Below are positions 7,022 through 15,185 of a stretch of 20,145 bases of DNA, in pieces. Below the pieces are notes generated by a model, which saw only the letters and a list, made by a program, of their open reading frames with translations, was not told where the DNA came from and made no database searches. The stretch is taken from assembly GCA_031259935.1 (NCBI GenBank), contig JAIRKV010000209.1, positions 1 through 20,145 of the forward strand, in the 5' to 3' direction. The position numbers and the translations under genes were made by a program. How positions within the stretch are numbered: position 1 is the first letter of the stretch; every line of letters starts with the position of its first letter. The DNA is from Prevotellaceae bacterium. Its GTDB lineage: Bacteria > Bacteroidota > Bacteroidia > Bacteroidales > UBA932.

Positions 7022-9229
7022 TCAATATAATTCAAATTTTATTTTTTCCTTAATATCTATAGATGAACTTCCTATCCATGCTTCGAACTCACCCGGTTCG
7101 GCAATCCATGCGCTTTCAGTATCATCATAATAGGTCAGTGCATTTTTGTCGATTGTAAATGTAAGGGTTTGCTCTTCGCCTACTTGCAGGAATATTTTTT
7201 GGAAACCTTTAAGTTCCTTTACAGGGCGCGGCAACGACGATTTTTTATCGCTTATATATAACTGTACTACTTCTGCGCCTTCGCGTATTCCTGTGTTTTT
7301 TACAGGTATCGAAACAGTGATTTGTTCATCTGCCGTCATTTTGTTTTTATCGACTGTTGCTTTGCCATAATGAAAGGTTGTATAACTTAAACCATGACCG
7401 AATGCAAACAGCGGACTGATATTTTCTTTATCCAGCCAGCGATAGCCTACGAAAATATCATCGTGATATGTTTCATTTTCGCCGTCGCCCGGATAATCGC
7501 CGGCGGCATGAGCTCCGTTATCCTGCAAGCGTACGGGGAAAGTAAAAGGTAATTTTCCCGATGGATTAACATCGCCAAATATTACGGATGCAATAACGTT
7601 TCCTGCCTCAGTTCCGTTATACCATGCTTCAATTATTGCAGGCGTCTGGTTTACCCATGGCATTGCTACTGCATTTCCGCTGATAATAATTATTACCGTT
7701 TCAGGATTTGCTTTTACCAAATCAGCAATCAAAGCATCCTGTTCGTAAGGCAGTTCAAGGCTGTTACGGTCGTCTCCTTCGCAGTCCTGACCGTTATTTT
7801 TGTTCAAACCGCCAATGAATATAACTGCGTCGGCGTTTTTTGCTGCTTCAACAGCCTCATTGCGCAAAACTTCTGCATTTATTTTCTTTTGTTGCGGTTC
7901 CTGCGCATCTTTCACATCCTGCGGTTTGACTGCCGGCGATTCATAACCTGAAACGTATTTTATTTCTGCCTTATCGCCAGCACGCAAACGAATGCCTTGC
8001 AGAGGCGATATTTCGTATTTTGCTTTCAACGACGACGATCCGCCGCCTACAGTCATGGCTTTTACTGCATTTTCGCCTACTACCAATATTTTCTTTGTAT
8101 TATCAATATCAATCGGCAGCAGATTGTTGTCGTTTTTCAATAAAACGATTCCTTCTTCGGCGATTTTTCGCCCGGCTGCGGCATGTTCGGGAGAACCAAA
8201 TGAACCGTATTTTATGTTTGGCGACATGTTTGTGCGAAAAATCAAGCGAAGAACGCGACGTACCTTATCATTAAGGTGTTCTTCGCTCGCTTCTCGGCTT
8301 TTAAGCAAATTCAGATATGGTTTAGCAAGAAAATATTCGTCATATACATTGCTTTTACCAAAGTTAAGTCCATTTGTCCATGTCCCAAATTCCATATCGA
8401 GTCCGTTGTTGATGGCTTCTTTCGTATCGTGTACTCCGCCCCAGTCCGATACTGCAACTCCGTCAAAATTCCATTCTTTTTTCAAAATATCATTCAATAA
8501 ATATTGATTATGACAACAGTGTTGTTGCTTATAACGATTATAAGATCCCATAATTGCCCAGGCTTTTCCCTGTTGTACGGCGGCTTTGAATGCAGGTAAA
8601 TAAATTTCGTGCAATGCCCGTTCGCTTATAGTTACATTTATATGGTCGCGATATTTTTCCTGATTGTTTAATGCGAAATGTTTTACACATGCAGCCACAT
8701 TATTTGATTGTACGCCGCGAATGTAAGGCACAACCATAGTTGCTGCCAGAAAAGGATCTTCGCCCATGTATTCAAAATTTCGACCATTAAGCGGAGTGCG
8801 ATAAATGTTGACTCCGGGTCCTAACAGTACATTTTTATTACGGTAACGCGCTTCTTCGCCTATACTTTTACCATATAATTCGGATAATGAAGGATTCCAT
8901 GTTGCAGCCAGCGCCGTCAGAGCGGGAAATGCTATACACGAATCGTTAGTCCAATTGGCGCCGTACCATTCGTCCCACAATACTTCGGCGCGAATGCCGT
9001 GCGGTCCGTCGCTCATCCAGTTTTCAGGTATTCCCAAACGCGGCACGCCTGGAGAACTGAATTTAGACTGTGCATGTATTATTGCCACTTTTTCTTCGAG
9101 CGTCATGCGCTGCAAGGCGTCTTCGACACGGTCTTCAACAGGAGCATCGGGATTTAAATAGATGGGCGCTTGCTGTGAAAAAGCGGAAATTCCCATAACA
9201 GAAAATAAGAGAGTAATAATTTTTTTCAT
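7022..9229 (-). CDS. Glycoside hydrolase family 3 beta-glucosidase, periplasmic
   Basis: This 735-residue GH3 enzyme is predicted to remove glucose from the non-reducing ends of imported beta-gluco-oligosaccharides. A signal peptide (1-18, ending SAFS) without a lipobox cysteine points to the periplasm. The TIM-barrel domain (about 30-335) has SDGPHGIR (73-80), KHF (183-185) and the nucleophile D262 in VAVSDWGG. The second alpha/beta domain (about 355-600) has CEGDDR, with E484 the likely acid/base by analogy to other three-domain GH3 enzymes. A fibronectin-III-like domain (about 640-720) ends the protein. It is the last PUL gene. The 108-bp gap to the upstream gene (9230-9337) shows neither a clear promoter nor a terminator, so co-transcription is likely. 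Beta-1,6 preference is inferred from the neighbouring GH30 gene. Confidence 0.93.
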   Translation of the reverse strand: MKKIITLLFSVMGISAFSQQAPIYLNPDAPVEDRVEDALQRMTLEEKVAIIHAQSKFSSPGVPRLGIPENWMSDGPHGIRAEVLWDEWYGANWTNDSCIAFPALTALAATWNPSLSELYGKSIGEEARYRNKNVLLGPGVNIYRTPLNGRNFEYMGEDPFLAATMVVPYIRGVQSNNVAACVKHFALNNQEKYRDHINVTISERALHEIYLPAFKAAVQQGKAWAIMGSYNRYKQQHCCHNQYLLNDILKKEWNFDGVAVSDWGGVHDTKEAINNGLDMEFGTWTNGLNFGKSNVYDEYFLAKPYLNLLKSREASEEHLNDKVRRVLRLIFRTNMSPNIKYGSFGSPEHAAAGRKIAEEGIVLLKNDNNLLPIDIDNTKKILVVGENAVKAMTVGGGSSSLKAKYEISPLQGIRLRAGDKAEIKYVSGYESPAVKPQDVKDAQEPQQKKINAEVLRNEAVEAAKNADAVIFIGGLNKNNGQDCEGDDRNSLELPYEQDALIADLVKANPETVIIIISGNAVAMPWVNQTPAIIEAWYNGTEAGNVIASVIFGDVNPSGKLPFTFPVRLQDNGAHAAGDYPGDGENETYHDDIFVGYRWLDKENISPLFAFGHGLSYTTFHYGKATVDKNKMTADEQITVSIPVKNTGIREGAEVVQLYISDKKSSLPRPVKELKGFQKIFLQVGEEQTLTFTIDKNALTYYDDTESAWIAEPGEFEAWIGSSSIDIKEKIKFELY

Positions 9230-9337
9230 TTGTTTGTGTTTGTTTATTTTATGATACGATTATTTTTATTCTGCTGTTTAATCTCGATGCTCCAAAAAGA
9301 CCTGTTTCTATTCTAACCAAGATCATTTATATAAAAT

Positions 9338-10678
9338 CTATGGTTGTTTTGTTACTGTTAAAACGGCTGCGTCTATTCCTGCCGAAACGTCAATTACAAA
9401 TACGTAAGTTGCTCCGACTTCCAGCGCCTGCACAAGACCCAAATTACCCGCATCTCTATAGTTCCCTTCATAATCGAGAGTTGCTCCATCGCCTACAAAG
9501 ACGATATCGTTACCCGCAGTCAGTGTCAGCGTTGTGTTTGTATATTCGCCGCCCCAATTGTTTTGATGGAAAAATTTAAAGTTTATATATGTAGCATTCA
9601 CCGTTTCGTCAGCCACCAATGTAATTCGATATGTTTTGTTGCCTGTTGGAGCCATGCAAATGGCTTTTTCGGTTATCCATCCAACGTGGTTGGCTGTTAT
9701 CGAAGGTTTGCCAATTCCCTCTCCTATTATCCATACAGCGCCGGTTCCATCCGGTTGTAATGTTGCAGGTCCATTGCCCAGCATTGCTTCTACTTTGAAA
9801 TATTTTAGCGTAGTGTTGGCAATAATACGATATTTACCTGTAATCGGTTCAAAAGTAAATTCATTATCGGTTACTTTTGTAAAGAAATCGGCATCAATCC
9901 ACCATTCGGCAATATTGTCTATTCCTTCTACGGTAACATTTTCTCCCTGCGTCAAGTCCAAATCGATTCTGAAATTTTGCTTGTCGATCATTTCCATTTT
10001 TTCGCTGTTGATTAATATTTCGAAGAATGGAGATGCTTCGTAAGTCAACGTATTGAATGTAACCGAAAATTTGCCTGACGTGGAACTTACGAACGGTATA
10101 TCGGCGGTAGAACCCTGCGTAATACCGTCTTCTCCCCAGCCGAAAGTAATTTCATTTCCCCATTCGCTTATGACAGGCGTTTTAATATAAGACGGAAGAT
10201 CGGTACTTGGAAATACTTCGGTTGCCGCATATTGACAGTTTCCTGTTTTTTCCATTGGATACATTCCGCTTTCCGTAACTAAAATCAGGTATGGATAGTC
10301 GGGGCGAGTCAGCGCCACATCATACGTTTTTTCAGTTACCGTAAGATTAGTATTTTGCAATATAAATTCCAAAGTAGCAGTTCCGTCAGGGATGTTTTTA
10401 TAAAAAGGAATATAAATTTTCCCTGTATAATCGCCGGCATTTTTTGTGCGTATTACAGTTTCGGATACTAATTCTTCACCGAAATAAAGTTTTGCTTTAA
10501 ATGTAGAAAGCGGTACTTCGTCGTTTACGCCAACCGTAAATTGCAGGCTATCGCCAAACATGGCTCTGCTCAATTCCGACCTTAGTTCAATAACAGGATT
10601 TCCGGATGTCTGGACATCATCTTTTGAACACGAATTTAATATAATTAAGGTCATTAACAAATAGATATATTTTTTCAT
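9338..10678 (-). CDS. Surface glycan-binding lipoprotein B (SusE/F-positioned)
   Basis: This 446-residue lipoprotein is predicted to sit on the outer face of the outer membrane and bind the target glycan. The signal ends LNSC with C17 as the lipidated residue, and the following SKDD resembles a Bacteroidota surface-export signal. An Ig-like domain spans about 28-125, a middle beta domain about 128-300, and a C-terminal beta domain about 312-446. The last carries exposed-looking tryptophans W316, W334 and W376 (in NNWGGE), candidates for sugar stacking. The protein is a full-length paralogue of the other binding protein at 12218-13588, sharing G-x-GIG-x-PS, a GW and an F-K-x6-W-GGE motif. It lies 20 bp after the GH30 gene. 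No catalytic motif is visible. Ligand identity is inferred from context. Confidence 0.8.
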   Translation of the reverse strand: MKKYIYLLMTLIILNSCSKDDVQTSGNPVIELRSELSRAMFGDSLQFTVGVNDEVPLSTFKAKLYFGEELVSETVIRTKNAGDYTGKIYIPFYKNIPDGTATLEFILQNTNLTVTEKTYDVALTRPDYPYLILVTESGMYPMEKTGNCQYAATEVFPSTDLPSYIKTPVISEWGNEITFGWGEDGITQGSTADIPFVSSTSGKFSVTFNTLTYEASPFFEILINSEKMEMIDKQNFRIDLDLTQGENVTVEGIDNIAEWWIDADFFTKVTDNEFTFEPITGKYRIIANTTLKYFKVEAMLGNGPATLQPDGTGAVWIIGEGIGKPSITANHVGWITEKAICMAPTGNKTYRITLVADETVNATYINFKFFHQNNWGGEYTNTTLTLTAGNDIVFVGDGATLDYEGNYRDAGNLGLVQALEVGATYVFVIDVSAGIDAAVLTVTKQP

Positions 10679-10698
10679 ATTATTAATTTATTTATAGT

Positions 10699-12204
10699 TT
10701 AATTGTCTGATTTTTTCCATTGATACGAAATTACCGCATTAGCCGGCACTTCGTAACTGAAATGTTTTATTCCGTCGTTAACAGTAATTGTTTTATTATT
10801 ATTTCCCGTGTTAAGTAATACCAGTGCATAAGTTCCATCGGTATTTTCAAAAGCGGCATAAGTCAGGTCTGTTGATGTGTAGCCGTTTGTGCCAATGCGA
10901 GTAGCATCGGGTTTCACAACAGACGAAAGATGTCCGATAATGTAACAGTGAGAATTTTTAGAAATTGCATAAGTACGGGTGTCAATATCAACAGCGCCGT
11001 AACATGTTATACAGCCGCCGGGACGGTTTGGTCCCTGTTCGTTATCGAGCATTAAATTCCATACAATAACTCCTTTACACCAATTATTTACAGTTCCCAA
11101 AGCAAGTTCGCGCATATCTTCCATCAAACGAAGCGACAGATTTTTTCCATCATTCCATTCGCCTATTGACGCTTCCGAAAACAACAGTTCTTTATTTGGA
11201 TATTTGTTGTGAATATTCAGTAATTCCGAACGGTTGCCTCCATAACTGTGATAAGCGGCTCCTGCTACATATTCATCATCAATTCCGCTTTCATATATTT
11301 TTGCAGGATATTGATTTTGTGATGCAATATTATCGTAATTATAGTTATGGTCGAACAGATAAATTTTTATTTTTATTCCTGCATTTTTCAATTTTGGAAC
11401 TAATGCATTGTTAACAAAATCGCGCTGTTCCGTCCATTCCATATAAAGCGAAGCGGAATTGCCGCGATTCAGCGGTTCGTTTTGCGGTGTAACAGAATAA
11501 ATGTTTATTTCGTTTTGTGCAAAAGCCTGTATCCAATTCACAAAATATGCAGCATAATCCTGATAATAATCGGGGTTTAACTGTCCGCCTGTCCACGAAT
11601 TATAAGGCTGTCTGTCGGTCAAATTATTTACTTTCATCCAGCGGGGACAGGTCCATGGGCTTCCCATTATTTTAATCGAAGGATTAATGTTCAAAATTGT
11701 TTTCAGAACAGGAATTATGTAACTGGTTTCTTCTGCCGTCAATGCAAAATTTTCAATTCCCTGCACATCGCAACAGGTATATTCGCTTAGCGAAAAATCG
11801 GAACAGCCGATAGAAATGCGTATATAACTGTATCCCATGCCTTCGGTGGGAGAAAATATTTCGTTCAGAAATTTCATTCTCCTGTCTTCGGGCATTTTAA
11901 GCAGATTGTAGCATGATGAGCCTGTCAATGCAGCGCCAAAGCCATCTATTGTCTGGTAACGAACAGTCGGATCAAGATTGATGGTCGTTGGCGACATGTT
12001 GGGTTTGCTGCTGAAAGCGGCTGTTAATTTTTCAAAATCATGCGTTCTGCCGACATTGGTTACATACATTGTTACGTCGTTCTGTTCTGCCTGCGGATCG
12101 GGATTTTCGTTACCGTTGCCGTTATTGTTTTTATTTTCACACGAAAACGACATTCCCGCAAGGAAAATCAACATTAAGATAATATTAAAACAATTATTTT
12201 TCAT
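10699..12204 (-). CDS. GH30 endo-beta-1,6-glucanase-like lipoprotein
   Basis: This 501-residue protein belongs to glycoside hydrolase family 30 (clan GH-A, TIM barrel plus beta-sandwich). The N-terminal hydrophobic segment ends at C22 followed by ENKNNN, consistent with a surface lipoprotein with a loose lipobox. Family marks are QTIDGFGAALTGSS (84-97), SYIRISIGCSDFS (126-138), GSPWTCPRWMK (181-191), the acid/base E243 in TPQNEP and the nucleophile E344 in LLFSEAS. The C-terminal beta-sandwich strands (about 430-497) end the fold. Neighbours resemble a known beta-1,6-glucan PUL whose key enzyme is a GH30_3 endo-1,6-beta-glucanase, so that specificity is favoured. A glucosylceramidase-like or other GH30 activity cannot be excluded from sequence alone. 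It is 13 bp from the upstream gene and 20 bp from the downstream one, in a tight operon. Confidence 0.88.
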   Translation of the reverse strand: MKNNCFNIILMLIFLAGMSFSCENKNNNGNGNENPDPQAEQNDVTMYVTNVGRTHDFEKLTAAFSSKPNMSPTTINLDPTVRYQTIDGFGAALTGSSCYNLLKMPEDRRMKFLNEIFSPTEGMGYSYIRISIGCSDFSLSEYTCCDVQGIENFALTAEETSYIIPVLKTILNINPSIKIMGSPWTCPRWMKVNNLTDRQPYNSWTGGQLNPDYYQDYAAYFVNWIQAFAQNEINIYSVTPQNEPLNRGNSASLYMEWTEQRDFVNNALVPKLKNAGIKIKIYLFDHNYNYDNIASQNQYPAKIYESGIDDEYVAGAAYHSYGGNRSELLNIHNKYPNKELLFSEASIGEWNDGKNLSLRLMEDMRELALGTVNNWCKGVIVWNLMLDNEQGPNRPGGCITCYGAVDIDTRTYAISKNSHCYIIGHLSSVVKPDATRIGTNGYTSTDLTYAAFENTDGTYALVLLNTGNNNKTITVNDGIKHFSYEVPANAVISYQWKKSDN

Positions 12205-12217
12205 TAATATTAATTAT

Positions 12218-13588
12218 TTACGGTAATGTAACAGATTCTACATGAATATTATTAGCGTTCCAGTCAATAGTGAGGCGATAAATTCCTTCTTCAATACCTA
12301 TTTTCGGAAATATATTACTGCCGGCAGTACCTTCAAGGATGGAAAGTCCTGTATAAGTAAATACATCATAGGTTTTTTCGCCGCCCCAACCGGTATTTTC
12401 ATAAGGTTTGAAACCTATCCAGCCATATTGGTCGGACGGTGACAGAATGAACATTGTAACCTGATATACATCCGTAGAAATTTTACGGGTCAGCAAAAAG
12501 TTTCGAACATTGCCAAAATTCCACCCTGCATGTTCTTTGGCTTTTTTGCTCGGATAGCCAATACCGCTGCCTGTTATCAATATATAATCGGGATAGGCGG
12601 GCGGAGTTTCGGGTAGAAGTACAACGTGTTCTCGCGTTTTATTGTAATACAAAGTATAATTTCCCGTTTCGCCGAGGAATTTTATTTTGTATGAGTTGAT
12701 ACGTTCAAAGAAATCCATATTATATACTACCGTTCTCGATGCTAACTCGCCATATACATAGTATTCCTGATTTTCTGTCAATGTGGTTTCCAATGTGTAA
12801 AATTCTTCTCCGTCAATCTCTGTTGCCGTAAAATCATCAATCATGAAATTAGGCGTTTTATAAGAGCCTCCGCCAAAAGATGATGTAAAATGATAATTAT
12901 CGAAAACAAATGAAGATAATATTTCCACATCCGATTTGAATGCAAATATGTCGCCGCCTGTTTCATCTACAAGCTGTACTTTTCCATCTGTCTGTCCCCA
13001 CACAAGTCCCGAGTAATCTATTTGGTTGTCGGCAGTAATTTTTTGCGCTATTTTGTACGAAAAATATTTATTTATATCAATACCGTTCGCTTCATAATTA
13101 TCACTGTTGGAGGCTTGCGGAGTAAGCGTATAAATGTCATCGCCGCTGTTTATTACAATATATAATTTGGAAAAATAAGGACGATTTCCTGTGAAACCCG
13201 TCAATTCTTTGGAAGATGAGCCGTTTTTATTATTCGTAAGTTTCAGTTGAAATTTCACTTCCGTATTGTCTGTAACATTATCTATAAGCGGCACAAATAT
13301 TTTTTGATTCACTTCGGCAGAATTTCCTTCCAGCAATATTTTTTGTATGGAAACCGTTCGTCCGTTTATTATTGCCTGTATATCAAGTGTGGATAATAAT
13401 TTTACTGCATCCGACATTTTTGCCGTAACAGTTACGCTGTCTCCAAAAGTAAATACAGACGGAGTTATGTTTGCTGATTCTATCACAGGGATAGAAGGTG
13501 GCGCACCAATGTTTTCGTCTTTTTCGCACGAAGCGAGAAAGAATATCGAAAACATACATAAAATTAATATTTTATTTACTGTTTTCAT
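12218..13588 (-). CDS. Surface glycan-binding lipoprotein A (SusE-positioned)
   Basis: I start this protein (456 residues) at the ATG at 13588-13586 rather than the in-frame ATG at 13630, because only this start places a signal sequence at the N-terminus. The signal ends FFLASC with lipidated C21, followed by EKDEN, acidic as in surface-export signals. An Ig-like domain covers about 34-135, a middle domain about 138-325, and a C-terminal beta domain about 333-456 with GSGIGYPS (340-347), W356 and TGWGGE (399-404). Its position right after susD matches SusE-type binding proteins. It shares architecture and motifs over its full length with the protein at 9338-10678. The predicted role is glycan capture next to the SusC/SusD complex; the ligand is inferred only from the locus. 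Confidence 0.8.
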   Translation of the reverse strand: MKTVNKILILCMFSIFFLASCEKDENIGAPPSIPVIESANITPSVFTFGDSVTVTAKMSDAVKLLSTLDIQAIINGRTVSIQKILLEGNSAEVNQKIFVPLIDNVTDNTEVKFQLKLTNNKNGSSSKELTGFTGNRPYFSKLYIVINSGDDIYTLTPQASNSDNYEANGIDINKYFSYKIAQKITADNQIDYSGLVWGQTDGKVQLVDETGGDIFAFKSDVEILSSFVFDNYHFTSSFGGGSYKTPNFMIDDFTATEIDGEEFYTLETTLTENQEYYVYGELASRTVVYNMDFFERINSYKIKFLGETGNYTLYYNKTREHVVLLPETPPAYPDYILITGSGIGYPSKKAKEHAGWNFGNVRNFLLTRKISTDVYQVTMFILSPSDQYGWIGFKPYENTGWGGEKTYDVFTYTGLSILEGTAGSNIFPKIGIEEGIYRLTIDWNANNIHVESVTLP

Positions 13589-13631
13589 CTTTATTAATTT
13601 TTGCTTATTACTGATATATTTATTTAACATA

Positions 13632-15173
13632 TTAATATCCCGGATTTTGTATTAAATTAGGATTTTGATCAATAGCTGCCTGTGGAATGGGTAATCTGTA
13701 AGAGTCTTTGTCGAACAGATATACTTGCGGTTTGCGTCCCGAATCTTTGGCATATACTGCGTTCATTACGGTTTCAACCTTATCAAGTCTTACCAGATCA
13801 AACCATCGCTGACCTTCAAACGCCAATTCAAGGCGGCGTTCTTTCAGATATGCGTCAAGTATGGCATCTTTGCTTGCTGCAGCCGATGATGGCAAATCAC
13901 TCAAACCTGCGCGGTTTCTGATTTGGTTGATAATATCGGCAGCGCCGGTAAAATTGTCTTTCATAATTAATGCTTCGGCTTTCAGCAGTAAAATATCCGC
14001 ATAGCGTAATTTTATGATGTTGCTGAAGCCCGAACGGCATTTATACATAAAAGGATAATTGTTTGCAGGGTAATAATTGCTCCATTCACATTCGTAATAT
14101 ACTACAGATTCTTCAAATCGTTTGGTGTCGCCTGCGGTTTGAAATGCTTTTATCAAATCGCGCGATGGTGTAATCCATTTTGCCCATGTAAAATAAAAAG
14201 TCCAGTTATCTAATTGTCGACCCAGCATCCACGTAACCCAGTTTCCACTTCCTGTAAAATACTGCAATTCCAAAATGGATTCCTGTGTGTTGCGCTGTTT
14301 GGGATTTACAGCCTGATTTGCCTGACTTGGAGGATAGCCCGGATTTTGTAATATTACGCCAAACAAATCGCTGAAATCAGCAACCAAATCGAAACCATCA
14401 CCGGTAAGTTCATCGCAGTATTGAATTACTTTATCATAATTACGCAGCGGTTTTTCGGCATATACTTTTGCAAGCAATGCGCGCGCTACCGATTTGGACA
14501 GGATTGTTTTATTTGAAGGGTCGTTATTCGGCACATATTCCAGGGCTTCCAGCAAGTCTTTTTCAATTTGCTGATAAACTTCAAGTTCTGTGTTTTGAGG
14601 AGGAAAATAGTCGGCATATACATCGCCAACGGTTTCTGATGTTATGTCAGGCGCTATGGTTGTAACAACAGGAACGCTTCCCCACAGGCGTACCATGTCA
14701 AAGTAAACAAGCGCTCTGAAAATTTTACCTATCGCTTTATATTCTTCCCGTTCGGCAGCAGTCAGCGTTGCATCGTTAACATCATCAATATTAAGAATTA
14801 ATGTGTTAGCAAGCGCTACGCTTGTCATGTGCTGATTCCAGTCTCTTTCCATAACAGAATTTGAACCTTCAATAGAATTTGTTTCATAAGGTATTACTTC
14901 GGCTCCTGTGGTGCCGGCGTATGCATTGTCGGAATGAGATTCGGCTACCAGCAATATGTCCAGATACCAGTGTTCCTGTTCGTTACGCAGCCTGTCATAC
15001 AATGACTGTACATGCAGCAATACGGCTGCTTTGTCTCTAAAAACAACTTCTTTTCCTGTGCTGTCTACTCCTTCCGTTACATCCGAATAAGTATCAACAG
15101 GATTATAGTCCAGCGAACATGATACAATGCCTGTTACCAGACTTAAAAATAAAAATATATTCTTGATTTTCAT
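13632..15173 (-). CDS. susD: SusD/RagB-family outer-membrane lipoprotein
   Basis: This 513-residue protein is the surface lid of the SusC/SusD import complex, which captures oligosaccharides. The signal ends at lipidated C19 (IVSC), followed by SLDYNPVDTYS, a typical SusD opening. Conserved blocks include GKIFRALVYFDMVRLWG (149-165), RYADILLLKAEAL (390-402), ERRLELAFEGQRWFDLVR (445-462) and a C-terminus with LPIP and NPNLIQNPGY. The helical TPR-like core is as expected. It starts 12 bp after susC, as usual for the pair, and precedes binding protein A by 43 bp. The family call is very secure. The bound sugar cannot be read from the sequence. Confidence 0.96.
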   Translation of the reverse strand: MKIKNIFLFLSLVTGIVSCSLDYNPVDTYSDVTEGVDSTGKEVVFRDKAAVLLHVQSLYDRLRNEQEHWYLDILLVAESHSDNAYAGTTGAEVIPYETNSIEGSNSVMERDWNQHMTSVALANTLILNIDDVNDATLTAAEREEYKAIGKIFRALVYFDMVRLWGSVPVVTTIAPDITSETVGDVYADYFPPQNTELEVYQQIEKDLLEALEYVPNNDPSNKTILSKSVARALLAKVYAEKPLRNYDKVIQYCDELTGDGFDLVADFSDLFGVILQNPGYPPSQANQAVNPKQRNTQESILELQYFTGSGNWVTWMLGRQLDNWTFYFTWAKWITPSRDLIKAFQTAGDTKRFEESVVYYECEWSNYYPANNYPFMYKCRSGFSNIIKLRYADILLLKAEALIMKDNFTGAADIINQIRNRAGLSDLPSSAAASKDAILDAYLKERRLELAFEGQRWFDLVRLDKVETVMNAVYAKDSGRKPQVYLFDKDSYRLPIPQAAIDQNPNLIQNPGY

Positions 15174-15185
15174 ATTATTTAATTT

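Noticed and set aside
7992..8507. 171-codon plus-strand ORF opposite the GH3 gene, and other long antisense ORFs over the PUL genes
   Set aside because: They mirror well-supported coding sequence, show low-complexity or unfamiliar peptides, and have no independent evidence.
9249..9326. 25-codon minus-strand ORF in the 108-bp gap between binding protein B and GH3
   Set aside because: Too short, no recognisable motif or start context, and it only fills a non-coding spacer. A chance ORF is more likely.
13589..13630. Upstream in-frame ATG adding 14 residues to binding protein A
   Set aside because: The extension is polar and would bury the lipoprotein signal. Starting at 13588 gives a standard signal ending LASC.
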